From Acidobacteriota bacterium (GTDB lineage Bacteria > Acidobacteriota > Terriglobia > Terriglobales > Acidobacteriaceae), in assembly GCA_018268755.1 (NCBI GenBank), contig JAFDVW010000004.1:148-56828 (forward strand): a stretch of 56,681 bases of DNA, written 5' to 3'. Below the pieces are notes generated by a model. It saw only the letters and a program-made list of their open reading frames with translations, was not told the origin of the DNA and searched no databases. The first letter of the stretch is position 1, and every line of letters starts with the position of its first letter. Position numbers and translations under genes: made by a program. Positions 17,929-28,518 of this stretch are shown here, one piece after another.

Positions 17929-18723
17929 ATGTCACGGTTGGGTGCCAGATTTGCCGTTCTCGTCGCGAGTTTCCTGGTCTTCTTGTTGCTGCTGACCTCT
18001 TCCGCTTTCGGCGCGCAGAAGAAGCATCCCCGCAAACCGGCCAAAAAAGCGGAGCCTGCGGTGTTTGTGCCCGCCGTTCCCAGCGGCCCCTTGCCTCAGC
18101 TCACCCTCAGTCAAATGCCGGCCCTGCCGCCCAGTGTCGAATTCCACGGCCAGCAATTGACCATCGTGGCGCAAAATTCTTCTCTGGGAGACATCTTACG
18201 CGCGGTGCGCAACCAGACCGGCGCCTCCGTCGATATTCCCTCCAATGCCAATGAGCGCGTAGTGGGGCACTTTGGTCCCGGACCGGCCCGCGAGGTTCTG
18301 GCTTCGTTGCTGGAAGGCGTGAACTTCAATTACATCGTGCTGGGCTCTCCATCCGACCCGCAGGCCGTAGCCCGAGTCATCCTTACTCCCAAGCCCACCG
18401 GCCCCGCGGCTACGGGCAGCCATGTGGCTTACACCCCGCCCCCTACGCCCCAGCCCGAACCTCAGGCGGAAGAGCCGGCTGAAGATAACTCCGAGCCCGA
18501 TACCGCCGCGGCCGCCCCGGCCCAGCCGGAGGAGGGCGCAGCCGATGCCAACAACGGGCAACCAGCCAATGGCCAGGCGCCTAACGGCCAGCCCGCGATT
18601 CGCACGCCGGAGCAGCTATTGCAGGAATTGCAGCGCCAACAGCAGCAACTCCTGCGTCCACAACAGCCTGGCGCACCCGGGGCCGCGGTGCCTCCTGGGG
18701 AAACGGCGCAGCCGCAGGAATAG
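17929..18723 (+). CDS. Secreted/anchored protein with STN-like (secretin N0) domain and Gln/Pro-rich tail
   Basis: A 264-residue protein. Residues 8-29 are a signal peptide or membrane anchor (FAVLVASFLVFLLLLTSSAF). A basic, Pro-rich linker leads to a small beta-alpha domain at about 65-150, with LTIVAQNSSLGDILRAVRNQ and VLASLLEGVNFNYIVLG. This resembles the STN/secretin N0 fold found in TonB receptors and secretins, where it sits in the periplasm. The remaining ~100 residues are low-complexity (NGQPANGQAPNGQPA, repeated Q and P). No secretin barrel follows, so it is a stand-alone STN-like protein of unknown role. The start is chosen for the signal sequence; the ribosome site is weak. Confidence 0.72.
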   Translation: MSRLGARFAVLVASFLVFLLLLTSSAFGAQKKHPRKPAKKAEPAVFVPAVPSGPLPQLTLSQMPALPPSVEFHGQQLTIVAQNSSLGDILRAVRNQTGASVDIPSNANERVVGHFGPGPAREVLASLLEGVNFNYIVLGSPSDPQAVARVILTPKPTGPAATGSHVAYTPPPTPQPEPQAEEPAEDNSEPDTAAAAPAQPEEGAADANNGQPANGQAPNGQPAIRTPEQLLQELQRQQQQLLRPQQPGAPGAAVPPGETAQPQE

Positions 18724-18788
18724 CGGATAAACTACGCCCTCAATCGATATTCGCTTCGCAGGAAAAAATCAGGCAGGAAACGCCGGGC

Positions 18789-19019
18789 TTAGTCGCCGCT
18801 GGCGTGGTTTGAACTGGGCACCAGCACAGGGATGCCAGGAACTGACTCTTTGCGGGCGCGGGCAAAGGCGAATAGGATGCCGGTGACCGCTCCATACGCG
18901 GCTACAATACCCACCGCAACTGCGGTGGTGACGGTCAGGAACAGAACTATGGCGCTGAGCATTGGGCCCACGTTCGTTGGCTTCCCTTCTGAAGCACCTT
19001 GATCGTCCGGTGCTCTCAC
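18789..19019 (-). CDS. Small single-helix membrane protein, unknown function
   Basis: A 76-residue frame with one strong hydrophobic helix (MLSAIVLFLTVTTAVAVGIV and onward) and a short charged segment RARKES after it. The frame starts at a GTG (19019); an ATG at 18962 just before the helix would give 57 residues. Neither start has a strong ribosome site. It lies between the STN-like gene and uvrA, convergent with the former. I do not recognise a family. The membrane helix and lack of an overlapping gene make it plausible. Confidence 0.4.
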   Translation of the reverse strand: MRAPDDQGASEGKPTNVGPMLSAIVLFLTVTTAVAVGIVAAYGAVTGILFAFARARKESVPGIPVLVPSSNHASGD

Positions 19020-19031
19020 ACTCTACCCGCG

Positions 19032-19061
19032 TTGACGTTGGCCGCTGTTGCCAAATAAGAT
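19032..19061 (+). promoter_or_regulatory. Candidate sigma-70 promoter for uvrA
   Basis: TTGACG (19032-19037) and TAAGAT (19056-19061) are separated by 18 bases. They match 5 of 6 and 4 of 6 bases of the housekeeping -35 and -10 boxes. The start of transcription would be about 75 bases before uvrA. I saw no LexA-type palindrome around it. Confidence 0.4.
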
Positions 19062-19143
19062 ACGTGAGTAGAGTTGTCTTTTCCTACTCTCCATCATTTC
19101 TGGGGACCCGTCCACGTTACGGAAGGGCACTGTCTCGGTTTTC

Positions 19144-21929
<2,786 letters not shown>

Positions 21930-21933
<4 letters not shown>

Positions 21934-23171
21934 GTGATCTGACGCCCCCCGCCCCGCTTCCCTCGCCGGATCCCGCCGGCGAAGCAACGCCGCCAGCAGC
22001 CGACGACCTTTCCGGCACAGCGCCCGCAACGCTTTTGCCCGAGACCACCCCGCCGCCTCCCGAGCCGTTGAATCCCTTCTCCGAAAACCCGGTCTGGACC
22101 GGCTTCGATGTTTTCCTGGTGGTGCTTCTATTGCTGGCCTCGCTGGTGCTCGCGACCGGCATCGCCTTCGGGGTGGCCTTTTTGGGACAGCAGCATAAAA
22201 CGGCCGTCTCCGCCGCGGAGTTGGCCAAAGACCCCGGCCCGCAGATTATTGTGCCCGCCATGACCGTCTCTTACGGCATTGTGCTGGCATTTATGTATCT
22301 GCTGGTGACACGGCTGCGCCATCGCCGTTTCTGGGATGCCCTGAGCTGGCGCTGGACTTCGACACCGATCGTCTTCTTACTGGGAGGTGGATTTCTGGCC
22401 GTAGGCTTGGGCTTGCTGGCCCGTCTTTTGCCCATTCCCAAGTCCCTGCCCATGGACCGCTTCTTCCGAGATCCGCAAAGCGCCTACCTTATGGCGTTCT
22501 TTGGCGTCCTGGTGGCTCCTGTAGCCGAAGAACTATTGTTTCGCGGATTTCTCTACCCCGTGCTCGACCGCTGGCTGGGCACGACATTCATGACTCCGCG
22601 CCACCTACGCCGCGGCGCCCTGTGGCTGGTCCTGATGTTGCTCTGGGGATATGCCTCGCACCGCATTCCGGGCATGGGCTCGGTGCTGCTGGCAGCGCTG
22701 TTCGTGATTTTCCTGCTGGGCCTGTTTCTTTTTCGCTCGTTCAAGGGACACGCGGAGACAGGGTTGCTTCTGCCCGGCATCAGCATTTTGGCCTGGGGAC
22801 TGCTGGCGCGTTCCGTGCCCGATACAATGTTCCTCTATGCTTCGCTGGCCTTGCTGACCTTAGCCGCCGGCCTGGCCTGGCTGGGAGTCTCCGCGCCGCT
22901 GACCGAACCCTTTGCCGCCCGCATAGGACGGTTCGTGGCCATCGTGGTGACCGCTTCCAGCTTCGCCATGGTGCACAGCGACCAGCTGGGTCGCGCCTGG
23001 GCCCCGCTGCTGGTTCTGTTTCTGGTGGGCCTGACTTTGACCATCACGCGCGCCATCACTCGCTCGGTCGCGCCGGGATACCTGATCCACGTAGGCTATA
23101 ACCTGACCTTGTTTGGGCTGATGTTTGTGGCCACCGACCACTTCCGCCACCTGGAGCGCATGACCCAGTAG
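21930..23171 (+). CDS. CPBP-family intramembrane metalloprotease (Abi/CAAX-like)
   Basis: A 413-residue membrane protein with a Pro/Glu-rich cytoplasmic N-terminus of ~50 residues and about eight helices. The CPBP/Rce1 catalytic motif EExxxR is present as [18 protein letters not shown] (about residue 194), and the downstream histidine motif as [12 protein letters not shown] (about 343). Members cleave prenylated or other membrane proteins or act in bacteriocin immunity; the substrate here is unknown. The ATG overlaps the uvrA stop by 4 bases. A dispersed repeat begins 7 bases after its stop. Confidence 0.88.
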
Positions 23172-23178
23172 CGATCCC

Positions 23179-23277
23179 TGTCATCCTGAGGATGCGGAGT
23201 TTGCGCGTAGCGCAAACTCCCGACGAAGGACCTATGCATGGCTGAAATACACAGGGTCCTTCGCTGCGCTCAGAATG
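23179..23277. repeat. Dispersed palindromic element, second full copy
   Basis: This starts TGTCATCCTGAG and ends CTCAGAATG. It contains a hairpin GAGTTTGCGC-GTA-GCGCAAACTC, then CGACGAAGGACC. It is clearly the same element as 17129-17230, differing in the loop and right end. A GC-rich piece (CAGACACTCCTGTCCGCTC) follows directly. It fills the gap between the CPBP gene and pyrE. Confidence 0.78.
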
Positions 23278-23366
23278 CCCCCCGTGGAGCAGACACTCCT
23301 GTCCGCTCAATAGCACGCGGGCGAGGGCGCCACACTGCCCCTTGCCCCGTGGTATCGTAAATTCCT

Positions 23367-23936
23367 ATGTCCTCTTCGGCTCGACAGGAACTTCTGCGCG
23401 TCCTGGCCACCAAATCTTTCCGCCTGGGCGAGTTCAAGCTCTCCTCCGGCGGCACCAGCGACTACTACATCGACTGCCGTACCACCACGCTCGATGCCCG
23501 CGGCTCGCAGCTCACCGGACAGGTATTTCTGGAAGAGATTCAAAAGCAGGGCTGGAACCCCCAGGCCCTCGGTGGACTCACCATGGGGGCGGACCCCATC
23601 GTGGTGGCGGTCGCCGTGACCAGCGGCGCGCTCCATGGGTTCCTCGTCCGCAAAGCCGAGAAGCAGCACGGCACCGGACAGCGCATTGAAGGCTTCCGCG
23701 AAAAAGGCGCGCGCGTGGTCATTGTGGATGACGTCTGCACCACCGGCGCTTCCACCATCTCCGCCATCCAGGCTGCCCGCGAATTTGGTTTTGAAGTCGC
23801 CGGCGTCATGTGCCTGGTAGAGCGGGAAGAAGCCAAAGGCCGCGGAAACGTGGAAACTGCCGCCGCCCCTGCGCCCTTTGTTTCCCTTTTTACGGCCAAC
23901 GATGTGCGCAAAGAGCACATAGCACTTGGCAATTAG
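23367..23936 (+). CDS. pyrE: Orotate phosphoribosyltransferase
   Basis: A 189-residue enzyme joining orotate to PRPP to give OMP in pyrimidine synthesis. The PRPP-binding loop is clear (RVVIVDDVCTTGASTISAIQ, about residues 113-132). The substrate-side segment FKLSSGGTSDYYIDCR near residue 30 is typical of PyrE. The last residues (HIALGN) run into a repeat-like sequence TAGCACTTGGCAATTAGCACTTAGCC, so the true core ends a little earlier. It stands alone between repeats, with mtnA 82 bases downstream on the same strand. Confidence 0.94.
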   Translation: MSSSARQELLRVLATKSFRLGEFKLSSGGTSDYYIDCRTTTLDARGSQLTGQVFLEEIQKQGWNPQALGGLTMGADPIVVAVAVTSGALHGFLVRKAEKQHGTGQRIEGFREKGARVVIVDDVCTTGASTISAIQAAREFGFEVAGVMCLVEREEAKGRGNVETAAAPAPFVSLFTANDVRKEHIALGN

Positions 23937-24010
23937 CACTTAGCCGTTGGCCTCGCAGAACCACAAAGCCAACAACCAAAAGGCCTACGACCAACGACAA
24001 GGACCACCGA
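23927..24010. repeat. Left copy of a degenerate inverted repeat flanking mtnA
   Basis: A region built of variants of TAGCACTT, CCAACAACC, CCTACGACC and CCAACGAC. Its reverse complement resembles 25066-25130 (compare CCAAAAGGCCTACGACCAACGAC here with the reverse complement of that region). The low-complexity pattern and its position at the end of pyrE suggest a non-coding repeat. Confidence 0.5.
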
Positions 24011-24018
24011 CCGCACTT

Positions 24019-25056
24019 ATGATTGAAACTCTGGAATGGACCGACAGCGGCGTACGCTTCATCGACCAGACGAAGCTGCCCACGGAAGAAACCTACGTCG
24101 TCTGTAAGACCTATGAGCAGGTAGCAGACGTGATCCGCGACATGATCGTGCGCGGCGCTCCCGCCATCGGCGTCTCCGCCGCCATGGGCATTGCTCTGGG
24201 CGTGCAGAACTCCAAGGCCGAAAACGGCGGCGACCTGAAGCGCGACTTCGACAAAATCTGCGACGTCATCGGTAAGACCCGCCCTACCGCCGTCAACCTG
24301 TTCTGGGCCATCAAGCGCATGCAGGAGAAGTTTGAGCGCATCCGCGTGCGCCCCATTCCGCAAATCAAGCAGGAACTGATCGACGAAGCCAAGCGCATGC
24401 ACGCCGAGGACATCGCCGCCAATCAGGCCATGGGCCGCAACGGCGCCACGCTCATGCCCGCCAGCGGCGGCGTGCTCACCCACTGCAACGCCGGCGCGCT
24501 CGCCACTTGCGGCTACGGCACCGCGCTGGGCGTAATCCGCGCGGCGGTCGAGCAGGGCAAGCACATCCACGTCTATGCCGATGAGACTCGCCCCTTTCTG
24601 CAAGGCTCGCGGCTCACCGCGTGGGAGCTGATGAAAGACGGCATCCCCACCACCGTGATCTCCGACAACATGGCCGGGGCCATGATGCGCCAGGGCAAGA
24701 TCAACGCCATCGTGGTGGGAGCTGACCGTATCGCCGCCAACGGCGACGTGGCCAATAAGATCGGCACTTACTCGGTGGCGGTGCTGGCCAAAGAACACAG
24801 CATCCCCTTCTACGTGGCCGCGCCGTTTTCAACCATTGATCTGGATACTCCGACCGGCGAAGGCATTCCCATCGAGCAGCGCAATGCCAAGGAAGTCACC
24901 CACATCGCCGGACGCCAGATGGTGCCCGAAGGCGTCGGCGTGGAAAATCCCGCCTTCGACGTGACCCCTGCCCAGTATGTGACGGCGATCATCACCGAAC
25001 TGGGCATCGCCCGCGCTCCCTACACCGAAGCGCTGAAGAAGCTGGGAGAACGATAG
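24019..25056 (+). CDS. mtnA: S-methyl-5-thioribose-1-phosphate isomerase
   Basis: A 345-residue isomerase converting methylthioribose-1-phosphate to methylthioribulose-1-phosphate in methionine salvage. Family motifs are intact: [17 protein letters not shown] near residue 50, catalytic Cys in [15 protein letters not shown] (about 160), catalytic Asp in [19 protein letters not shown] (about 240), and [14 protein letters not shown]. The start ATG 24019 ([15 protein letters not shown]) matches the family; the open frame upstream runs through the repeat. No mtnP, mtnB or mtnC lies nearby, so the rest of the pathway must be elsewhere. The gene sits between inverted repeat tracts. Confidence 0.95.
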   Translation: MIETLEWTDSGVRFIDQTKLPTEETYVVCKTYEQVADVIRDMIVRGAPAIGVSAAMGIALGVQNSKAENGGDLKRDFDKICDVIGKTRPTAVNLFWAIKRMQEKFERIRVRPIPQIKQELIDEAKRMHAEDIAANQAMGRNGATLMPASGGVLTHCNAGALATCGYGTALGVIRAAVEQGKHIHVYADETRPFLQGSRLTAWELMKDGIPTTVISDNMAGAMMRQGKINAIVVGADRIAANGDVANKIGTYSVAVLAKEHSIPFYVAAPFSTIDLDTPTGEGIPIEQRNAKEVTHIAGRQMVPEGVGVENPAFDVTPAQYVTAIITELGIARAPYTEALKKLGER

Positions 25057-25059
25057 GGC

Positions 25060-25196
25060 TGTCGTTAGCCTTTCGTCGTTACCTTTCGTCGTTAGTCGTT
25101 GGCCGGTAGCTTTTGGCCGTTAGCCGTTGGTTTTACTGTCCTGCTGAGCCAAGCGGGAGTTCCGCAAAGCGGAATTCCCGCGAGTCGAAGCATACC
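25060..25196. repeat. Right inverted-repeat tract after mtnA plus a hairpin element
   Basis: First comes a tract of GTCGTTAGCC / TTTCGTCGTTA / GTCGTTGGCCGG / TTTTGGCCGTTAGCCGTTGG, the inverted partner of the tract before mtnA. From about 25135 a truncated dispersed element follows (TGTCCTGCTGAG, then hairpin GGGAGTTCCGC-AAA-GCGGAATTCCC, then CGAGTCGAAG). The rest of the gap to 25296 shows nothing further. Confidence 0.55.
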
Positions 25197-25296
25197 TGCC
25201 CTGTCCTCTGCACTTTGGAATCTGAATCCACCCAAACATTCCAATCGCCTGAGCTCCATTCGCAGAACCCCTCGCGACAGTGTATTTTGAAACTTC

Positions 25297-25968
25297 ATGC
25301 TTTCTTCCTCCCAATCCCAGATCACCTTCGAGAGCGGCGGCAAAGCTGTCCGCCTCGATTGCTTTCTTCCTGAGAGCACCGACAGCCAGCGCTTCCCTGC
25401 CGTCATTGCCCTTTACGGCTCCGGCGGCAATCATGCCGGCATGGTCGAGCCCGCCGGCATGCTGGCCCGGCAAGGCTTTGCCGTCTACGTGCTGCACTAC
25501 TTCGATCGCACCGAGACGGAAAATGCCTACGACAAGGCCGTGATCTTCCGCCATTTCCCCATCTGGATGAAGACTTTGTGGGATGCGGTCAGCTTTGTCG
25601 AGAATCAACCCCAGGTCGACAAAGACCGCATTGGCTTGCTGGGCTTCTCGCTCGGGGCCTATCTCTCGCTCTCGGCCTCGGCCATCGATACCCGCGTGCA
25701 GGCGGTGGTCGAATTCTTCGGCGGCCTGCCCAAAGAAATGAAGCTCTTCATGCGCCGCCTCTGCCCCACCCTGATCCTGCACGGGGATGCCGACCCCACC
25801 GTGCCGGTGCAAGAGGCTTACCATTTACAGGAATTGCTGGAAAAGAGAGGCGTTCCTTACGAAATGCAGATTTACCCCGGGGTGGGACATGGGTTCGAAA
25901 ATGAAGTGTGGCAGGATGCAGGTTTTCGCACCCTCGCCTTCCTGAAGAAATACCTGGCAACCGGATGA
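25297..25968 (+). CDS. Dienelactone hydrolase-family alpha/beta hydrolase
   Basis: A 223-residue alpha/beta hydrolase with a full set of catalytic positions. The nucleophile is in GLLGFSLGAYLSLSAS (Ser in place of the Cys of true dienelactone hydrolases), the acid in LILHGDADPTVPVQE, and the base in YPGVGHGFENEVW. The N-terminus (TFESGGKAVRLDCFLPEST) is a typical DLH start. The serine nucleophile suggests an esterase rather than a classical dienelactone hydrolase. It has no signal peptide, so it is cytosolic. No aromatic-degradation gene is near; substrate unknown. Confidence 0.88.
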   Translation: MLSSSQSQITFESGGKAVRLDCFLPESTDSQRFPAVIALYGSGGNHAGMVEPAGMLARQGFAVYVLHYFDRTETENAYDKAVIFRHFPIWMKTLWDAVSFVENQPQVDKDRIGLLGFSLGAYLSLSASAIDTRVQAVVEFFGGLPKEMKLFMRRLCPTLILHGDADPTVPVQEAYHLQELLEKRGVPYEMQIYPGVGHGFENEVWQDAGFRTLAFLKKYLATG

Positions 25969-25983
25969 TGGCGCGCACGGCCC

Positions 25984-26006
25984 GCCAGGAATACCACATT
26001 CCTGGC
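25984..26006. terminator. Hairpin between convergent genes (possible bidirectional terminator)
   Basis: A perfect 9-bp stem GCCAGGAAT / ATTCCTGGC with loop ACCAC. It lies between the ends of the hydrolase gene (plus) and the BON gene (minus). There is no T-run on either side, so intrinsic termination is uncertain. Confidence 0.45.
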
Positions 26007-26028
26007 AGGCCTGCCACGCAGGGGGGAA

Positions 26029-26547
26029 CTAGCGTTTGACCTCAATCTGGTTCAGCACTTGCTGCACATTCGGCACATTGGACGCCAGTTGCTCCGCCTC
26101 CCGTTTCTGCTGCGGAGTCTTGACCGAGCCCTTCAAGGTCAGCACGCCATTCTTGGCGTCATAGCTGATGTCCTGCTTGTCGAGGCGGCCGGAAATCAAC
26201 GAGGCTTCATAGTTTTTCTTGATGGCTTCGTCGACGTTAGAAGCGATGTCCTTGGCTTCCGACTCCACCCCGACCGGCTCCACGCCGATTTCGTTCACGA
26301 TGGTGCGCGAAGCCGCCGCGCTTTGCGCCACCATGCCCGCCTGCCGTTTGGCTTCTGCGCTGTGCAGGGTCCCGCTTAGGGTGATGGTGTTTTTCGCGTT
26401 GTCCTCGGAGACGCTCACGCCTTTCAGGTCGGCCTGCTCCAACGACTTTTGCACATTGTCTTTATAGGAAACGCTGGAACGTTCCGAGCAGCCCACCGTT
26501 CCCAGCGCCAACATTGCCGCCATGCCTAGGATCCACAGAATTTTCAT
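26029..26547 (-). CDS. BON-domain lipoprotein (OsmY-like)
   Basis: A 172-residue protein with a lipoprotein signal (ILWILGMAAMLALGTVGCSE; lipobox Cys at residue 20) and two BON domains. The first is about 30-85 (NVQKSLEQADLKGVSVSEDN) and the second about 98-170 (VDEAIKKNYEASLISGRLDK, then GVLTLKGSVKTPQQKREAEQ). BON domains bind phospholipid and occur in OsmY-type envelope-stress proteins. Start ATG 26547 has AGGAGAG upstream. The 50-residue membrane protein gene ends 25 bases before it on the same strand, so they probably form a two-gene operon. Confidence 0.9.
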   Translation of the reverse strand: MKILWILGMAAMLALGTVGCSERSSVSYKDNVQKSLEQADLKGVSVSEDNAKNTITLSGTLHSAEAKRQAGMVAQSAAASRTIVNEIGVEPVGVESEAKDIASNVDEAIKKNYEASLISGRLDKQDISYDAKNGVLTLKGSVKTPQQKREAEQLASNVPNVQQVLNQIEVKR

Positions 26548-26572
26548 GACTCTCTCCTGAACCGGAACGGCC

Positions 26573-26725
26573 TCAAGCGGCCCTGCGTCCGGCGAATAGA
26601 TTGACCACAAACACCACCAGGGCGAAAACCAACAGCACATGGATCATGCTTCCGGCTATATGCAGACTGAATCCGAGGAGCCACAGGATGAAGATCACGG
26701 CCAACAGTGCCCAACCCCAACCCAT
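26573..26725 (-). CDS. 50-residue lmo0937-family-like membrane protein
   Basis: A short gene found by reading the minus strand directly: MGWGWALLAVIFILWLLGF, then two hydrophobic stretches separated by HIAGSMIH, ending VNLFAGRRAA. The family (DUF5670, lmo0937-like) consists of ~50-residue two-helix proteins starting with a Trp/Leu-rich helix, often beside stress genes; function unknown. The ribosome site AGGAGG is 5 bases before the ATG, strong support for a real gene. It leads the BON lipoprotein gene by 25 bases and is divergent from the 66-residue membrane protein. Confidence 0.8.
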   Translation of the reverse strand: MGWGWALLAVIFILWLLGFSLHIAGSMIHVLLVFALVVFVVNLFAGRRAA

Positions 26726-26849
26726 ACAATCCTCCTGGCGAAAATCAGAGTGATTTCAAGTGCGTCACCCCAGCAGAGTAAAATTGCACCCGCGTTTCGC
26801 TCCATACCCCCATTGCTGTAAATGGCGAACGACGTTAGGGGATTGCTCC

Positions 26850-26880
26850 CCCAGGGAAGTCCCTAGGGAACATTCCTGGG
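26850..26880. promoter_or_regulatory. Palindromic cluster in a divergent promoter region (candidate operator)
   Basis: Within the 195 bases between two divergent small-membrane-protein genes lies CCCAGGGAA (26850-26858), then the perfect palindrome TCCCTAGGGA (26860-26869), then TTCCTGGG (26873-26880). The outer pieces are inverted copies of each other. Such nested symmetry is typical of a regulator-binding site, but no regulator is known here. Confidence 0.35.
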
Positions 26881-26920
26881 CGGCCTGCGTATCTATAGGT
26901 AGAGGAAGAAGGAGGACCCC

Positions 26921-27121
26921 ATGATCGCATTCCTGTTGTGGTGCCTGCTGTTTGTCGTCTGCTGGCCCCTGGCCTTGGTGGCGCTGGTCCTTTATCCGTT
27001 CGTGTGGCTTCTGCTGCTGCCCTTCCGGCTCGTGGGCATCGCGGTCCATGGCGCGCTGGCCCTTGTCTGGGCCGTGGTCATGCTGCCGGCGCGCCTGCTG
27101 AGCGCACCCTTTCGCCTATAG
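26921..27121 (+). CDS. 66-residue hydrophobic membrane protein, unknown function
   Basis: This short gene has a strong ribosome site (AAGGAGG at 26910-26916, four bases before the ATG). The product is almost wholly hydrophobic: a first helix LLWCLLFVVCWPLALVALVL, then WLLLLPFRLVGIAVHGALAL, a final helix, and the tail LLSAPFRL. It may fold as a small helical hairpin in the inner membrane. No family is recognised with confidence. It is divergent from the lmo0937-like/BON pair and may share their control. GC-rich repeats begin 10 bases after the stop. Confidence 0.7.
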   Translation: MIAFLLWCLLFVVCWPLALVALVLYPFVWLLLLPFRLVGIAVHGALALVWAVVMLPARLLSAPFRL

Positions 27122-27130
27122 TGACGCCGT

Positions 27131-27288
27131 GTGGCGCGGGCACTCCTGCCCGCGAGCCAAAAGCAGACAGAGTGTGGCGCGGGCGCCCTCGCCCGCGTAC
27201 GACTCCTGCCCGCTACGCCCTGCCTGGCGGACATGAGTGTCCGCCCTACTCTACCCAGCGCATGTGGCGCGGGCACTCCTGCCCGCGC
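27131..27288. repeat. Three copies of a GC-rich hairpin repeat (GTGGCGCGGGC...GCCCGCG)
   Basis: Copies begin at about 27131 (GTGGCGCGGGCACTCCTGCC, then CGCG), 27174 (GTGGCGCGGGCGCCCTCGCC, then CGCG) and 27263. Each folds as CGCGGGC / GCCCGCG with ACTCCT or GCCCTC loops. A related hairpin GGCGGACATGAGTGTCCGCC lies between the second and third. They fill the gap between the small membrane gene and rapZ. No gene is supported in this gap. Confidence 0.7.
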
Positions 27289-27395
27289 AGATTTTTGCCC
27301 ATCCCATCCCTGGAAACACCAGCCAGGGGTACTCTGCCGCGCATTACCCCTCGTACTAGCCGTTTTTGCTCTCTCCTTGCTACCATCTAGGGAAG

Positions 27396-28328
27396 ATGGC
27401 GCCACGTAAATCCGTCCGCCCCACGAAGCACGTCCCTGTTTCCACCAGCCACCCTGCGCATGACAATCGCCAGCACCATGGCGAGTTGGTCATCATCACC
27501 GGCATGAGCGGCTCCGGGAAGGCTTCCGTGCTCAAGGCCTTCGAGGACCTGGGCTACTACTGCGTGGACAATCTGCCGGTCGGCCTGATTCCCCGCTTTG
27601 CCGAGCTGGTCGGACAGTCTTCGGAAATCGAGCGTACGGCCCTGGTGGTGGATGTGCGCGAGGGCGCGCAATTAGAGGCCCTGCCCACCATCGTGAAGTC
27701 GGTGAAGCACATTCTGCCCACCAAGGTAATTTTCCTCGAGGCCTCCGACGCCGTCATTATTCGCCGCTACAGCGAGACTCGCCGCCCCCATCCCCTGGGG
27801 ACAAATGCATCGGTGAAAACCTCGCTGGCCGAAGAACGCCGCCATCTCAAACCCATTCGCGCCATCGCCGATATGGTCATTGACACCTCCAAATTCAATG
27901 TCCACGAACTGCGCGCGCATGTGACGGAACGCTTCCAAAAGCAGGAATCGGACAAAAACATTCTGGTCTCGGTGGTCAGCTTCGGCTTCAAGCACGGCGT
28001 TCCGGAAGATGCCGACCTGCTCTTCGATGTGCGCTTTCTGCCCAACCCGCACTTCATTCCCGAGTTTCGCCCGCTCACCGGCCGCGATCCCAAGGTGGCC
28101 AAATACATCAAGTCTTTCCCTCAGACCAAAGAGTTCATCCAGCGCATCTCCGAACTGCTGATCTATCTCCTGCCCCACTACATCCATGAAGGTAAGAGCT
28201 ACCTGACCATCGCCTTCGGCTGTACCGGAGGCCAGCACCGCTCAGTCATGATTGCCGAGGATGTCGGCAAGCGCTTGCACAAGGCCGGATACCGCGTAAA
28301 AGTCGTGCACCGCGACAGCCCGCGATAG
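27396..28328 (+). CDS. rapZ: RapZ/YvcJ-family nucleotide-binding protein
   Basis: A 310-residue protein with the N-terminal P-loop domain ITGMSGSGKASVLKAFEDLG followed by YYCVDNLPVGLIP, a second nucleotide motif (VVDVREGAQL), and the C-terminal RapZ domain (FGCTGGQHRSVMIAEDVGKR). In Enterobacteria RapZ controls GlmS through small RNAs; in other phyla its role is less clear. The P-loop has Ala where most family members have Ser or Thr after the Lys (GSGKA instead of GSGKS/T), which could weaken Mg-nucleotide binding. The start ATG 27396 is preferred (MAPRKSVRP). The usual neighbours (ptsN, hprK, rpoN) are absent. Confidence 0.9.
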   Translation: MAPRKSVRPTKHVPVSTSHPAHDNRQHHGELVIITGMSGSGKASVLKAFEDLGYYCVDNLPVGLIPRFAELVGQSSEIERTALVVDVREGAQLEALPTIVKSVKHILPTKVIFLEASDAVIIRRYSETRRPHPLGTNASVKTSLAEERRHLKPIRAIADMVIDTSKFNVHELRAHVTERFQKQESDKNILVSVVSFGFKHGVPEDADLLFDVRFLPNPHFIPEFRPLTGRDPKVAKYIKSFPQTKEFIQRISELLIYLLPHYIHEGKSYLTIAFGCTGGQHRSVMIAEDVGKRLHKAGYRVKVVHRDSPR

Positions 28329-28518
28329 TCAACATTGACCATGAAAATTTTGCCGTTGGCTTTCTGCCCATCGAACCACGTAGGGACCGCCGCCCTCGGC
28401 TGTCCAGTTGAGCGCAGCTCGACCATGCGAGCATCTACACCCTCGGAAATACCGCCAACTCAAGTAGAATAGAAAGCTTGCGAAGCCCCCGGACCTCAAC
28501 CCGCGGCAGGAGCCCCCT

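Noticed and set aside
26544..26729. 61-codon frame starting MYGLGLGTVGRD on the minus strand
   Set aside because: It is out of frame with the true 50-residue lmo0937-like gene at 26573-26725, which has AGGAGG and clear helices.
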